From contig JANYJX010000075.1 of assembly GCA_025358355.1 (NCBI GenBank), forward strand, positions 1-42,490: a stretch of DNA of 42,490 nucleotides, in the 5' to 3' direction. The position numbers were made by a program, and so were the translations under genes. This document shows, piece by piece, positions 32,159 to 42,490 of the stretch (position 1 is the stretch's first letter; every line of letters starts with the position of its first letter). The stretch comes from Actinomycetes bacterium. Its GTDB lineage: Bacteria; Actinomycetota; Thermoleophilia; Gaiellales; Gaiellaceae. The notes beneath the pieces are model-generated. The model was not told the DNA's origin and made no database searches. It worked only from the letters and a program-made list of their open reading frames with translations.

Positions 32159-34735
32159 GTGACCAGTCTCGTCATCGTCGAATCCCCCGCCAAAGCGAAG
32201 ACCATCGCCGGCTACCTTGGCGACGACTACATCGTCGAGTCGAGCATCGGCCACATCCGCGACCTGCCAACCCGGGCGGCCGACATTCCGCCCGAGATCA
32301 AGAAGCAGCCGTGGGGTCGGATGGCCGTCGACGTCGACAACGACTTCACGCCGTACTACGTCGTCGACCCGAAGAAGAAGAACGTCGTCGCGGATCTGCG
32401 CAAGAAGCTGAAGGACTGCGACGAGCTCCTGCTCGCGACAGACGAGGACCGCGAAGGTGAGGCAATCGCCTGGCACCTACTCGATGTCCTCAAACCGAAG
32501 GTCCCCGTTCGCCGGATGGTGTTCCACGAGATCACGCGCGAAGCGATCCAACGAGCGCTCGGCGAAACCCGGGAGATCGACGCGCGCCTCGTCGACGCGC
32601 AGGAGACCCGCCGTATCCTCGACCGTCTCTACGGCTACGAAGTGTCGCCCGTCCTCTGGAAGAAGGTCACGCAAGGCCTGTCGGCGGGACGCGTGCAGTC
32701 CGTCGCGACGCGGCTCGTCGTTGAGCGGGAGCGCGAGCGGCGGGCGTTTGTCGAAGCCGGCTACTGGGACATCGAGGGAGCCTTCGACCCCGGCTCGTTC
32801 GCTGCCAAGCTCGTAGCGCTGGACGGGAAGCGCGTCACGCAGGGCCGCGACTTCGCGCAGGACGGGACGCTGCGCAGTAACGATCTCGCCCGGCTCGACG
32901 AGGACGCCGCGCGCGGTCTCGCCTCCCGGCTCGACGGAGCGCCGTTCACCGTCCGCACCGTCGAGGAGAAGCCCTACACGCGCAGGCCCGCGCCTCCGTT
33001 CATGACCTCGACGCTGCAGCAGGAGGCGAGCCGCAAGCTCCGCTACTCCGCGCAGACGACGATGCGCGTCGCCCAGCGGCTCTACGAGAACGGCTACATC
33101 ACGTACATGCGCACCGACTCGACGACGCTGTCGGAGTCGGCGCTTACCGCCGCCCGCCGCCAGGCGGCCGAGCTGTACGGCGCCGAGTTCATTCCAGCCG
33201 TGCCACGCCGCTACGAACGCCGCGTGAAGAACGCGCAGGAAGCGCACGAAGCGATCCGCCCGGCCGGCGACGAGTTCCGCACGCCGCAACAGGTCTCGCA
33301 CGAGCTAGAGCGCGACCAGTTCGCGCTCTACGAGCTGATCTGGATGCGGACCGTCGCATCGCAGATGGAAGACGCCCGCGGCCAAACAGCCTCCCTCCGC
33401 CTCGGAGCCGTCTCGACCTCTGGCGAGGACGCGGAGTTTGGCGCGTCCGGCACCGTCATCACCTTCCGCGGCTTTCTCGCGGCGTACGAGGAAGGACGCG
33501 ACGAGGAGCCCGCGGACGGCGCCGACGACGAGCGACGGCTGCCGCCGCTGAAGCCGGGCGACTCGGTCGACGCAAAGTCGTTGGAGCCGCAGGGCCACGC
33601 GACCACGCCGCCGGCGCGCTACACCGAGGCGACGCTCGTGAAGGCGCTCGAGGATCGCGGTATCGGCCGACCGTCTACCTACGCCTCGATCCTTAGCACG
33701 ATCGTCGACCGCGGCTACGTCTTCAAGAAGGGCACGGCGCTAGTTCCGACCTTCCTCGCATTCGCGGTCACGCAGCTGCTGGAACAGCATTTCGCTCGCC
33801 TCGTGGACTACGACTTCACGGCGCGGCTGGAAGACGACCTCGACCGAATCGCCGCCGGCGACGAGCAGCGCGTCGCGTGGCTCACGCGCTTCTATCGTGG
33901 GGACGCGAACGAGATGGGCCTGAAGGCTCTCGTCACGGAGCATCTCGACGACATCGATCCGCGCGCGATCAGCTCGATCGAGATCGGCAACGGCATCGTC
34001 CTACGCGTCGGCCGCTACGGCCCCTACCTCGTCCGCGGCGACGAGCGTGCAAGCGTCCCCGACGACACGGCTCCGGACGAGTTGACCGTGGCGGTCGCGG
34101 AGGCATTGCTGGCAAACCCGTCTGCGGATCGCGCGCTCGGCGTCCATCCCGACACCGGCAACGAGATCGCCGCGAGGTCAGGCCGCTACGGGCCATACGT
34201 CACCGAAATCCTGCCGGAGGGCTCAACGGACAAGCCCCGCACCGCGTCGCTCTTCAAGTCGATGGCGCTCGAGTCGATGACCCTCGAGGATGCGCTCCGA
34301 CTGCTCACACTGCCACGCTCGCTCGGCGCGGGCGAAGACGGTGTCGAGATCGTTGCGCAGAACGGCCGCTACGGCCCGTTCATCAAGCGAGGGACCGACA
34401 CCAGGTCACTGGAATCAGAAGTGCAACTCCTGACCGTCACACTCGAAGAAGCCACGGCAGTCCTCGCAAAACCGAAGACGCGTCGCGGACGCGGCGGCGA
34501 GTCGACAACACCACGCGGCCCGCTCCGCGAGGTCGGCGCCGACCCGTCCAGCGGCAAGCCGTTGGTCGTCAAGGACGGGCGTTTCGGCCCGTACGTGACT
34601 GACGGCGAAACGAACGCAAGCCTCCGCCGCGGAGATGATGTCGAGTCGCTGACCGTCGATCGTGCTGTCGAACTGCTCACCGAAAGACGGGCCGCAGGCC
34701 CTTCGAAACGACCCAAGAAACGCTCGCGCAGCTGA
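32159..34735 (+). CDS. topA: DNA topoisomerase I (type IA)
   Basis: It relaxes negative supercoils. The 858-residue protein starts VTSLVIVESPAKAKTIAGYLG (Toprim), with the ATDEDREGEAIAWHL acidic triad. The central domain has GLSAGRVQSVATRLVV. The active-site Tyr is in ITYMRTDSTTLS (about residue 316). The C-terminus lacks zinc fingers. It has four copies of the GRYGPY repeat instead: VGRYGPYL, SGRYGPYV, NGRYGPFI, DGRFGPYV, then a Lys/Arg tail (KRPKKRSRS). This is the actinobacterial form. GTG 32159 is the start. Confidence 0.97.
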   Translation: MTSLVIVESPAKAKTIAGYLGDDYIVESSIGHIRDLPTRAADIPPEIKKQPWGRMAVDVDNDFTPYYVVDPKKKNVVADLRKKLKDCDELLLATDEDREGEAIAWHLLDVLKPKVPVRRMVFHEITREAIQRALGETREIDARLVDAQETRRILDRLYGYEVSPVLWKKVTQGLSAGRVQSVATRLVVERERERRAFVEAGYWDIEGAFDPGSFAAKLVALDGKRVTQGRDFAQDGTLRSNDLARLDEDAARGLASRLDGAPFTVRTVEEKPYTRRPAPPFMTSTLQQEASRKLRYSAQTTMRVAQRLYENGYITYMRTDSTTLSESALTAARRQAAELYGAEFIPAVPRRYERRVKNAQEAHEAIRPAGDEFRTPQQVSHELERDQFALYELIWMRTVASQMEDARGQTASLRLGAVSTSGEDAEFGASGTVITFRGFLAAYEEGRDEEPADGADDERRLPPLKPGDSVDAKSLEPQGHATTPPARYTEATLVKALEDRGIGRPSTYASILSTIVDRGYVFKKGTALVPTFLAFAVTQLLEQHFARLVDYDFTARLEDDLDRIAAGDEQRVAWLTRFYRGDANEMGLKALVTEHLDDIDPRAISSIEIGNGIVLRVGRYGPYLVRGDERASVPDDTAPDELTVAVAEALLANPSADRALGVHPDTGNEIAARSGRYGPYVTEILPEGSTDKPRTASLFKSMALESMTLEDALRLLTLPRSLGAGEDGVEIVAQNGRYGPFIKRGTDTRSLESEVQLLTVTLEEATAVLAKPKTRRGRGGESTTPRGPLREVGADPSSGKPLVVKDGRFGPYVTDGETNASLRRGDDVESLTVDRAVELLTERRAAGPSKRPKKRSRS

Positions 34736-35023
34736 ACGTTTGAGCCTTCTAACAGACCCCTAACCATTTCGACCGACCCCCGTCGTATGATTTGGTGTGC
34801 CTCCCCGCACTAGCAGGCAGTAGTTGTGTGCGCTCGAGCAAACCGCTTGACACGCGATGTGGAATAAGTACGCAAGGTGCATACGTTCACGAGCTTGTAA
34901 CACCGAACGAACGGCTAGACCCCTGGTAAACACAGGAAAATCGACGTAGACTGCGCAAAGATCGTTACACCCAAGATCGATGCGGCACCGAAACGATGCG
35001 CAGCGAAAGGACTGGCACTTCCC
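34736..35023. other. topA-sigA intergenic region with likely sigA promoter
   Basis: These 288 bases hold no gene. A TATGAT (34786-34791) and a TTGACA (34847-34852) are present, but neither has a good partner at 16-18 bp. The region is AT-richer than the genes. No clear terminator follows topA. Confidence 0.4.
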
Positions 35024-36106
<1,083 letters not shown>

Positions 36107-36127
36107 CCGAACCGACATAGCAACCTA

Positions 36128-36165
36128 AGTGAAGGCCCTCGTGCAAACGGGGGCCTTCACTTTTT
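36128..36165 (+). terminator. Intrinsic terminator of sigA
   Basis: AGTGAAGGCCC (36128-36138) pairs with GGGCCTTCACT (36151-36161), then TTTT. A textbook rho-independent terminator. Confidence 0.95.
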
Positions 36166-36190
36166 CTCAACTTTTCGGAGCCGCCGTGGT

Positions 36191-36196
36191 CATAAT
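36191..36196 (+). promoter_or_regulatory. Possible -10 box of the peptide importer operon
   Basis: CATAAT matches TATAAT in five of six bases and lies 46 nt before ATG 36243. No strong -35 is seen. Confidence 0.35.
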
Positions 36197-36242
36197 GGTC
36201 AGCCTTCGCTAAAGGGCAGACTTGATTCGCGAAAGGAGCACG

Positions 36243-37901
36243 ATGGCTAAGTGGGTGAAACTTGCGCTGGCAATGACGGCGCTGGCGCTTGTGGTCACGA
36301 CGGCGGCGTTCGCCGCGTCGAGCCGCACGCATGGAAAGGACACGTTTGTGGTGGGCGCGGAGGGCGATCCCGTGCTGCTCGACGGCTCGCTCGTCTCGGA
36401 CGGCACCTCTCTTCGCGTTACCTTCCAGATCTTCGAGGGGCTCGTTCGCAACAAGCCCGGCACGCTCGCCATCGAGCCGGCGCTCGCGACGAGCTACAAG
36501 GCTTCCAAGAACGGCCTCGCGTGGACGTTCGCGCTGCGCAAAGGCGTGAAGTTCACAGACGGCACGCCGTTTAACTCCGCCGCCGTGTGCGCGAACTTCA
36601 CGCGCTGGTGGTACCGCCCCGCCGATCTTCAGGGCGACGACATCAGCTACTACTGGAACACGGTCTTCGGCGGCTACGCGAAGCCGGCTCCCGGTGGCAA
36701 CGGGCCTGACAAGAGCCTCTATCGCGGTTGCAAGACCGCGGGCCCGAACGTCGTGCGGATCCTGATCAGCCGCCGCTCGTCCTCGTTCCTCGGGGCGCTT
36801 GCCCTCGCGAACTTCGCGATCGGCAGCCCGACAGCGTTGAAGAAGTACAAGGCCGATGAGGGCACCGTCGGTGCCGACGGTCAGTTCAGGCCGACCGGCA
36901 CCTTCGCCACAACGAACCCCGTCGGGACCGGCCCGTACAAGCTCGCCTCATGGAAGATCGGCGACAAGCTGGTACTGGTCAGGAACGACAGCTACTGGGG
37001 ACCGAAGGCGAAGTCGAAGACCGTCATCGTCCGACCGATCTCCGACAACACCGCACGGCTGCAGGCGTTGCAGACCGGCGAGATCGACTTCGCCAACAAC
37101 CTGACGCCGCAAGATGTCGCGGTCGTCAAGGGTAACTCGAGCCTGAAGGTCGTCTTCCGGCCCGCGTTCAACGTCGGCTACGTCGGCATGAACCAGAAGA
37201 TCGCGCCGCTCAACAACCTCAAGGTCAGGCAGGCGGTCGCGTACGGCCTCGACCGGAAGTCGGTTGTCGATGCGTTCTACGGTGGCCAGGGTCAGCTCGC
37301 TGATCAGTTCCTGCCGCCACTCGTCGAAGGGTTCGCCAAGAAAGGTGTGCCGCAGTACACGTACAACCCGGAGAAGGCGAAGCAGCTGCTTCAGGAAGCC
37401 GGTCTCAAACTCCCTGTGTCGTTGGAGTTCTGGTATCCGACAGACCGGCCGCGCGGCTACATGCCTGATCCGCCGCGGAACTTCCAGGCGTTCGCGGCAA
37501 GTCTGGAGAAGTCTGGGTTCAAGATCATCCCGAAGCCGGGCCAATGGCGCGGTGGCTATGTCACGGGTGTCCAGGGCGGCCAGGCTGCGCTCTACCTGTT
37601 CGGCTGGACGGGTGACTTCGGTGACCCGGCCAACTTCCTGAACGTCCACTTCGGCGCCGCAACCGACCAGTTCGGTTTCGACGACGCGAAGCTGTTCAGC
37701 TTGCTCGGGATGGCCGATGCGGAGACAAACATCCCGACGCGCGTCAAGCTGTACCAGCAGGCGAGCGTGTACGTGATGCAGCAGCTGCCGATGGTGCCGT
37801 ACGTGCACACCACGGTGGGTCTCGGCTTCAAGAAGAACGTGACGGGCTACATCACGAGCCCCGTCGAGTTGGAGTCATACGCGACGGTTACCGTCGGCTA
37901 A
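36243..37901 (+). CDS. Peptide ABC transporter substrate-binding protein (SBP family 5)
   Basis: ATG 36243 follows AAAGGAGCACG. Residues 1-25 are a signal peptide (KLALAMTALALVVTTAAFAAS). No lipobox cysteine follows, which is unusual for a Gram-positive binding protein. SBP_bac_5 features: FVVGAEGDPVLLDGS, LEPALATSYK-type segment, FTDGTPFNSAAVCANF, NPVGTGPYKLASW, VRQAVAYGLDRKSV, AFAASLEKSGFKI. It captures oligopeptides or dipeptides outside the membrane for the permease encoded next. It is the first gene of a five-gene operon. Confidence 0.94.
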   Translation: MAKWVKLALAMTALALVVTTAAFAASSRTHGKDTFVVGAEGDPVLLDGSLVSDGTSLRVTFQIFEGLVRNKPGTLAIEPALATSYKASKNGLAWTFALRKGVKFTDGTPFNSAAVCANFTRWWYRPADLQGDDISYYWNTVFGGYAKPAPGGNGPDKSLYRGCKTAGPNVVRILISRRSSSFLGALALANFAIGSPTALKKYKADEGTVGADGQFRPTGTFATTNPVGTGPYKLASWKIGDKLVLVRNDSYWGPKAKSKTVIVRPISDNTARLQALQTGEIDFANNLTPQDVAVVKGNSSLKVVFRPAFNVGYVGMNQKIAPLNNLKVRQAVAYGLDRKSVVDAFYGGQGQLADQFLPPLVEGFAKKGVPQYTYNPEKAKQLLQEAGLKLPVSLEFWYPTDRPRGYMPDPPRNFQAFAASLEKSGFKIIPKPGQWRGGYVTGVQGGQAALYLFGWTGDFGDPANFLNVHFGAATDQFGFDDAKLFSLLGMADAETNIPTRVKLYQQASVYVMQQLPMVPYVHTTVGLGFKKNVTGYITSPVELESYATVTVG

Positions 37902-37932
37902 GAGGAAACGAACCGCCGGCGGACGACAGGGC

Positions 37933-38937
37933 ATGCTTCGCTTCGTCGTCCGTCGGCTCCTTCTACTCGTCCCGATCCTGATCGGGCTGTCGCTTCTCAT
38001 CTTCATCTGGATCAGGGCGCTGCCTGGCACCCCGGCGGACGCTCTTCTCGGTGAACGAGCAACGCCGAAGGCTGTAGCGGACTTCAGGCAGCGCTACGGG
38101 CTCGACCGGCCGCTGCCCGTCCAGTACTGGGCGTACGTGAAAACAACTGCGTCGGGTGAGCTCGGGACGAGCGTCGCGTCCCATCGCCCGGTCACAACGG
38201 AGATCCGCGAACGATTCCCGGCGACGATCGAGCTCACTGGCGCGGCCATGCTGTTCGCGATCAGCTTCGGGTTGCCGCTCGGGCTGCTAGCCGCAAAGCG
38301 CTACGGCAGCGCCGTCGACCACGCGAGCCTCTTTGTGTCGTTGATCGGGATCTCGGTCCCGGTCTTCTTCCTCGCGATCATCCTCAAGTACATCTTCGCC
38401 GTGAAACTCGGCTGGTTACCAAGCGTCGGCCGGCAGGACGTGTTGATCGATGCCAAGCATCCGACGAACTTCTACGTTCTCGACGGGCTCGTCACGGGTA
38501 ACTGGAATGCCGCTTGGGACGCTCTCAAGCACCTGATCCTGCCGGCCGTCGCCCTCGGCTCGATCCCGCTTGCGATCGTCGCGCGCATCACTCGCGCCTC
38601 GACGCTCGACGTCCAGAACGAGGACTACGTGCGCACCGCGCGGGCCAAAGGGCTGCCACCGCGGATCGTCGATCGGCGCCACGTACTTCGCAACGCCCTC
38701 TTGCCGGTCACGACGATCATCGGCCTGCAGTTCGGCCTCCTTCTGGGCGGTGCCGTCTTGACTGAGACCGTCTTCGCGCTGCCCGGCATGGGCTCGTGGG
38801 TGAAAGAGGCAATCGGCAACCACGACTACCCGGTGTTGCAGGGCGGGATCTTGTTCATCGCCGTTGTCTTCGTCGTCGTGAACCTCATCGTCGACATCAC
38901 GTACGGCCTGATCAACCCCAGGATCCGGGTCAACTGA
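37933..38937 (+). CDS. Peptide ABC transporter permease, DppB/OppB type
   Basis: ATG 37933 starts MLRFVVRRLLLLVPILIGLSL, the standard DppB opening. It has six helices, GTPADALLGERATPKAVADFRQRYGLDRPLPVQY (the external segment seen in this family), and the EAA loop EDYVRTARAKGLPPRIVDRRHVLRNALLP that contacts the ATPases. It pairs with the second permease to form the channel. Its stop overlaps the next ATG by 1 bp. Confidence 0.95.
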   Translation: MLRFVVRRLLLLVPILIGLSLLIFIWIRALPGTPADALLGERATPKAVADFRQRYGLDRPLPVQYWAYVKTTASGELGTSVASHRPVTTEIRERFPATIELTGAAMLFAISFGLPLGLLAAKRYGSAVDHASLFVSLIGISVPVFFLAIILKYIFAVKLGWLPSVGRQDVLIDAKHPTNFYVLDGLVTGNWNAAWDALKHLILPAVALGSIPLAIVARITRASTLDVQNEDYVRTARAKGLPPRIVDRRHVLRNALLPVTTIIGLQFGLLLGGAVLTETVFALPGMGSWVKEAIGNHDYPVLQGGILFIAVVFVVVNLIVDITYGLINPRIRVN

Positions 38938-39851
38938 TGTCAGAGGCAGGGATCGAGATCGTCGCGCTCCTCGAACACACGACGCCACCGAGCGGCCTTT
39001 GGCTGGATGCGCTGCGTCGGCTGAAGCGGAACCCTGGCGCGTTGCTCGGCTTGGCCGTCGTCGCGGTCTTCATCATCGTTGCGATCTTCGCCCCACTCAT
39101 CGCGCCGCATCAGCCAAACGACCAGAACCTCGCGCTCGTCGGGAGCGGCTGCTGCCCTGGCCCTTCGTGGGGCCATCTGATGGGGGTGGACGACCTCGGC
39201 CGCGACGAGTTCTCACGGGTCGCCTACGGGACGCGCTACTCGCTCGTCATCGGCGTCGTCTCGGTCGCAGTCGGACTCTCGTTCGGGATGCTCCTCGGCG
39301 CGATCGCGGGCTTCGTCGGAGGAGTCGTCGACAGCGTGATCATGCGATCGATGGATGTCATGCTGGCCATTCCCGGGCTCCTCCTTGCAATCGGAATCGC
39401 CGCGATGCTCGGCCCAAGCCTCTGGCACGTGATGATCGCGGTCGGCGTCGCCAACATCCCGATCTTCGCGCGGCTCTTGCGTGGGACTGTGTTGGGACAA
39501 AGGGAGAGCGACTACGTGCTCGCCGCGCGCTCTGTTGGCGTGCGAAAGCGCATCATCCTGTCGTCGCACATCCTCCCGAACTCGATGTCGCCCGTGATCG
39601 TTGCCGGAACGCTTGCGCTCGCGACCGCAATCATCGATGTCGCCGGGCTCGGGTTTCTGGGCCTCGGCTCCCAGGACCCCGCGACGCCAGAGTGGGGAAC
39701 GATGCTCACCAACGCCGACCTCTACCTCGGGACTGCGCCCTTCCTCGCCCTGTTCCCGGGCCTCGCAATCGTTGTCATCGTCCTCGCCTTCAACCTGATT
39801 GGCGACGGCCTGCGCGAAGCGCTCGACCCGAAGCTCCGCGGCCGTGCCTGA
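38937..39851 (+). CDS. Peptide ABC transporter permease, DppC/OppC type
   Basis: The 304-residue protein opens with a cytoplasmic segment and [35 protein letters not shown], the DppC pattern. [21 protein letters not shown] is the family signature. The EAA loop is [25 protein letters not shown]. It ends [13 protein letters not shown]. It is coupled to the upstream permease (TGATG) and overlaps the ATPase start by 8 bp. Confidence 0.95.
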   Translation: MSEAGIEIVALLEHTTPPSGLWLDALRRLKRNPGALLGLAVVAVFIIVAIFAPLIAPHQPNDQNLALVGSGCCPGPSWGHLMGVDDLGRDEFSRVAYGTRYSLVIGVVSVAVGLSFGMLLGAIAGFVGGVVDSVIMRSMDVMLAIPGLLLAIGIAAMLGPSLWHVMIAVGVANIPIFARLLRGTVLGQRESDYVLAARSVGVRKRIILSSHILPNSMSPVIVAGTLALATAIIDVAGLGFLGLGSQDPATPEWGTMLTNADLYLGTAPFLALFPGLAIVVIVLAFNLIGDGLREALDPKLRGRA

Positions 39852-40866
39852 GCCACTGCTCTCTGTCGAGGATCTTCGCGTCCAGTTCTGGACCGATCGC
39901 GGCACGATCCACGCGGTCAACGGCATCTCGTTCGAGATCGCGAAAGGCGAGACGCTCGGCATCGTCGGCGAATCGGGGTGCGGGAAGAGCGTCACCTCGC
40001 TCGCGCTGCTCGGGATCCTTCCCCGTGCCGGACGTGTGACCAGCGGGGTTGCGAACTTCGAAGGGCGAGACCTGCTCACGCTCTCCGATCGCGAGCTCCG
40101 TGGCATTCGCGGCCGGGAGATCGCAATGATCTTCCAGGATCCGATGACGAGCCTCAACCCGGTGCTGACGATTGGGCGCCAGATTCGGGACGGGCTAGAG
40201 GTTCACCTCGGGATGAGTCGAGCCGCATCGACCGCCCGGGCGGCAGAGTTGCTCGACCAGGTCGGGATCCCGAGCGCGAAGTCACGCCTGCGCGACTACC
40301 CGCACCAGTTCTCGGGAGGAATGCGCCAGCGGGCGATGATCGCGATGGCCCTCGCCTGCGAGCCTCGACTCTTGATCGCCGACGAGCCGACAACCGCGCT
40401 CGACGTGACGATTCAGGCGCAAATTCTCGAGCTGCTGCGCGAGTTGATCCGCGATCGCGAGACAGCCTTGATCCTGATCACCCACGATCTCGGGGTCGTC
40501 GCAGGCATGTGCGAGCGGGTTCACGTGATGTACGCGGGGATGTTCACGGAGACGGGAACCGCGACCGACCTATTCGCCGAACCGCGCCATCCGTACACGG
40601 TTGGGCTTCTGCAGAGCGTGCCGCGCCTCGACAGCGTGCGTGGACGGAAGCTCCAGCCCATCGAAGGCTTCCCGCGGGACATGCTGAGCGCACCAACCGC
40701 CTGCGCGTTCTCACCCCGCTGCCGCTACGTCACTCACGGCTGCTTGATCGAGGTGCCATCGCTGCGCGAGCTCGGGCCGGAGCAGGCCGAGTCCGGGCAC
40801 CTCGTTCGTTGCATCAACCCGAGGTCAGGCGATTCCTGGCAGGCCGCGCAGGAGGGGGCGGCATGA
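39844..40866 (+). CDS. Peptide ABC transporter ATPase, DppD/OppD type
   Basis: GTG 39844 begins [20 protein letters not shown]. Walker A is GESGCGKS, the signature [18 protein letters not shown], Walker [13 protein letters not shown], and the switch His ITHDLG. The C-terminal oligopeptide extension has [15 protein letters not shown] and a cysteine cluster ([14 protein letters not shown]), which in this family can bind an Fe-S cluster. It pairs with the second ATPase to power import. Confidence 0.95.
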   Translation: MPEPLLSVEDLRVQFWTDRGTIHAVNGISFEIAKGETLGIVGESGCGKSVTSLALLGILPRAGRVTSGVANFEGRDLLTLSDRELRGIRGREIAMIFQDPMTSLNPVLTIGRQIRDGLEVHLGMSRAASTARAAELLDQVGIPSAKSRLRDYPHQFSGGMRQRAMIAMALACEPRLLIADEPTTALDVTIQAQILELLRELIRDRETALILITHDLGVVAGMCERVHVMYAGMFTETGTATDLFAEPRHPYTVGLLQSVPRLDSVRGRKLQPIEGFPRDMLSAPTACAFSPRCRYVTHGCLIEVPSLRELGPEQAESGHLVRCINPRSGDSWQAAQEGAA

Positions 40867-41894
40867 GCCAACCACTCGTCGAGGTCGAGGGGCTGAGCGT
40901 GTGGTTCCCGATCAAGAGCGGTGTTATGCTAGACCGTCACGTCGGCGACGTCAAAGCCGTCGACGATGTTTCGCTCTCGATCGAGCGTGGAGAGACGCTG
41001 GGGCTCGTCGGCGAGTCGGGCTGTGGCAAATCCACGGTCGGGCGGGCGATCATCCGACTGTACGAGCCCACGGCGGGACGAATTGTCTTCGACGGGGTCG
41101 ACATCACGCATGAGTCCGAGTCGCGGCTGCGGGAGACGCGCCGGCAGATGCAGATGGTCTTCCAGGATCCGTTCGCCTCGCTCAACCCGCGGCACAGCGT
41201 CGGTCGGATCGTCGGCGAGCCAATTCAGGTGCATGGTCTCGCCACGAGTCGACAGGGGCTGTCCAAGGCTGTCGCCGAGCTACTCGAGCGAGTCGGTCTA
41301 CCGGTTGACGCTGCATCGCGGTACCCGCACGAGTTCTCGGGCGGCCAGCGGCAGCGCATCGGCCTGGCGCGCGCGCTCGCCGTGAACCCCGCGTTCATCG
41401 TCTGCGACGAGCCCGTCTCGGCACTCGACGTGTCGATTCAGGCACAGATCGTGAACCTGCTCGAGAGCTTGCAAGATGAGTTCGGGCTCACCTACCTGTT
41501 CATCGCACACGACCTCGCTGTCGTTCGGCACATCTCCGATCGGATCGCGGTGATGTATCTCGGCGGCATCGTTGAGATCTCGTCGGCGGACGACCTGTAC
41601 GAAAATCCCCTGCATCCGTACACCATTTCGCTTCTATCGGCGGTTCCGATCCCCGATCCAGTTGTCGAGCGTGAACGCTCGCGCATTTTTCTCACCGGCG
41701 ACCTGCCTAGCCCAGCCAACCCACCCGCAGCCTGCAGATTCCACACGCGATGTCCGTTTGTCCAGCCGACGCTCTGTCGCGATGAGCGCCCGGAACTCAA
41801 GGAACTTGCCCCCGGACACGTCGTGGCATGCCATTGGGCCCAGGAGATTCAGTCCGGCGAGATCGCCCCGGCTACGACATCACGCGTCGGTTAA
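40863..41894 (+). CDS. Peptide ABC transporter ATPase, DppF/OppF type
   Basis: ATG 40863 overlaps the previous stop by 4 bp (ATGA). Walker A is GESGCGKS, signature [18 protein letters not shown], Walker [15 protein letters not shown], switch [10 protein letters not shown]. The extension has [16 protein letters not shown] and cysteines [15 protein letters not shown]. The operon is complete: binding protein, two permeases and two ATPases. No clear terminator is visible in the next 100 bp. Confidence 0.95.
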   Translation: MSQPLVEVEGLSVWFPIKSGVMLDRHVGDVKAVDDVSLSIERGETLGLVGESGCGKSTVGRAIIRLYEPTAGRIVFDGVDITHESESRLRETRRQMQMVFQDPFASLNPRHSVGRIVGEPIQVHGLATSRQGLSKAVAELLERVGLPVDAASRYPHEFSGGQRQRIGLARALAVNPAFIVCDEPVSALDVSIQAQIVNLLESLQDEFGLTYLFIAHDLAVVRHISDRIAVMYLGGIVEISSADDLYENPLHPYTISLLSAVPIPDPVVERERSRIFLTGDLPSPANPPAACRFHTRCPFVQPTLCRDERPELKELAPGHVVACHWAQEIQSGEIAPATTSRVG

Positions 41895-41997
41895 CGGCCA
41901 CCAAATACGGCTGAATGCCGATCCTGAGGAGCTAATCCCTGGTTCGGGTTAACTCTGTGGGCTAAAGCGGGTGTCCGACTAGGCCGATACCGGAGGC

Positions 41998-42333
41998 GTG
42001 GACGCCGCCGAGCGCAAAGAGATCCTGAGCCGTTACCGGGACCACAGTCGCCGATTCGAGGCGGCTGCGGCGAGGCGCGGCAGCACGCGCACTGGAGCGG
42101 TGATCCCGTTTTCAGGCCCGGTGACGCGCGAGTTCGAGCCGGAACCGACTGCACGCGAGTGCGAAGTTCTTCAGCTTGTCGCCGACGGACTCGTGAATCG
42201 CGAGATCGGCCAGCGTCTGTTTCTGTCCGAGGAAACTGTCAAGTCCCACGTCCGACATCTTCTTGCCAAGCTTCAAGCAAGAAGTAGAGCCCACGCCGTA
42301 GCGGTTGGCTTCCGGCGTGGGCTCATTGCCTAG
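41998..42333 (+). CDS. Stand-alone LuxR-type HTH protein
   Basis: GTG 41998 follows GGAGGC. The 111-residue protein has a charged N-terminus (~50 residues) without a receiver domain, then a LuxR/GerE HTH: LTARECEVLQLVADGLVNREIGQRL-type with SEETVKSHVRHLLAKLQARSRAHAV. It likely binds DNA constitutively or with a partner. A perfect inverted repeat (42287-42298 with 42313-42324) is embedded in its last codons. Confidence 0.88.
   Translation: MDAAERKEILSRYRDHSRRFEAAAARRGSTRTGAVIPFSGPVTREFEPEPTARECEVLQLVADGLVNREIGQRLFLSEETVKSHVRHLLAKLQARSRAHAVAVGFRRGLIA
42287..42324 (+). terminator. Hairpin overlapping the end of the LuxR-type gene
   Basis: GAGCCCACGCCG pairs perfectly with CGGCGTGGGCTC over 12 bp with a 14-nt loop. 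It ends 9 bp before the gene's end. It may act as a terminator or limit 3' decay. The remaining 42334-42490 shows no gene. Confidence 0.5.
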
Positions 42334-42490
42334 CGAAGGCATGTCCTCCCGATTTGCGCCCCCTGTTGGAGACCCCCCGAAAGAGGGATGTCCGAAGGGA
42401 ACGCAGAACTCAGGATCAGACTGCTTCTACCACTCTTTGGCACCACCAGCGACGGTGGCACGCGCAACAAGGCGAACAAGTGCCTTACGC

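Noticed and set aside
34847..34852. TTGACA as the -35 of the sigA promoter
   Set aside because: No acceptable -10 box lies 16-18 bp downstream, so it is noted only within the intergenic entry.

Overview
The window is GC-rich, high-density bacterial chromosome. It resembles the actinobacterial class Thermoleophilia (Gaiellales/Solirubrobacterales-like), probably from an environmental or assembled genome. This placement is inferred from gene content and style: an actinobacterial-type SOS box, a topoisomerase I ending in GRYGPY repeats instead of zinc fingers, frequent GTG starts, TANNNT boxes placed for leaderless transcripts, and an acyl-CoA mutase with a separate large subunit. No rRNA is present to confirm it.

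The most notable content is an almost complete selenocysteine system. A 96-nt tRNA-Sec (selC) lies at 619-714 (-), selB at 14550-16313 (-) and selA at 16318-17625 (-). A client gene sits between them: the AhpD-like gene at 3491-4033 (+) has an in-frame TGA exactly where the family has the second cysteine of its redox CxxC. The frame stays open for 98 sense codons afterwards, and a SECIS-like hairpin lies 20-24 nt downstream. Only selD is missing from the window.

4037-12005 (-) is a tightly packed cluster with two MprF-like aminoacyl-phospholipid synthases (DUF2156), three paralogous PF00756 esterases and a DMT-type transporter, joined mostly by overlapping start and stop codons. It reads as a lipid aminoacylation and de-aminoacylation module. 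The last esterase carries what looks like the remnant of a different hydrolase at its N-terminus. A NarL-type response regulator/histidine kinase pair (12329-14150) follows upstream.

17667-26770 is housekeeping and metabolism: GNAT acetyltransferase, trimeric-type purine nucleoside phosphorylase, LOG-family protein, site-2 protease-like M50 peptidase, a zinc-finger protein, a frameshifted secreted-protein pseudogene, a fused MoaD-MoaE molybdopterin synthase, a GntR regulator, an acyl-CoA mutase large subunit, a glycosyltransferase and an aquaporin.

26817-36106 is core information processing: secG, tRNA-Leu(GAG), lexA with its SOS box, a small zinc-ribbon gene overlapping rnpB, a divergent two-component pair, a stand-alone 5'-3' exonuclease with a PlsC acyltransferase, topA and the primary-type sigma factor. 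36243-41894 is a five-gene oligopeptide/dipeptide ABC importer operon, followed by a stand-alone LuxR-type HTH protein.

The left edge (1-600) holds one small plausible gene and a 17-bp perfect inverted repeat that may be a sequence-end artefact. Function assignments rest on recognised motifs read by eye. No database search was run.
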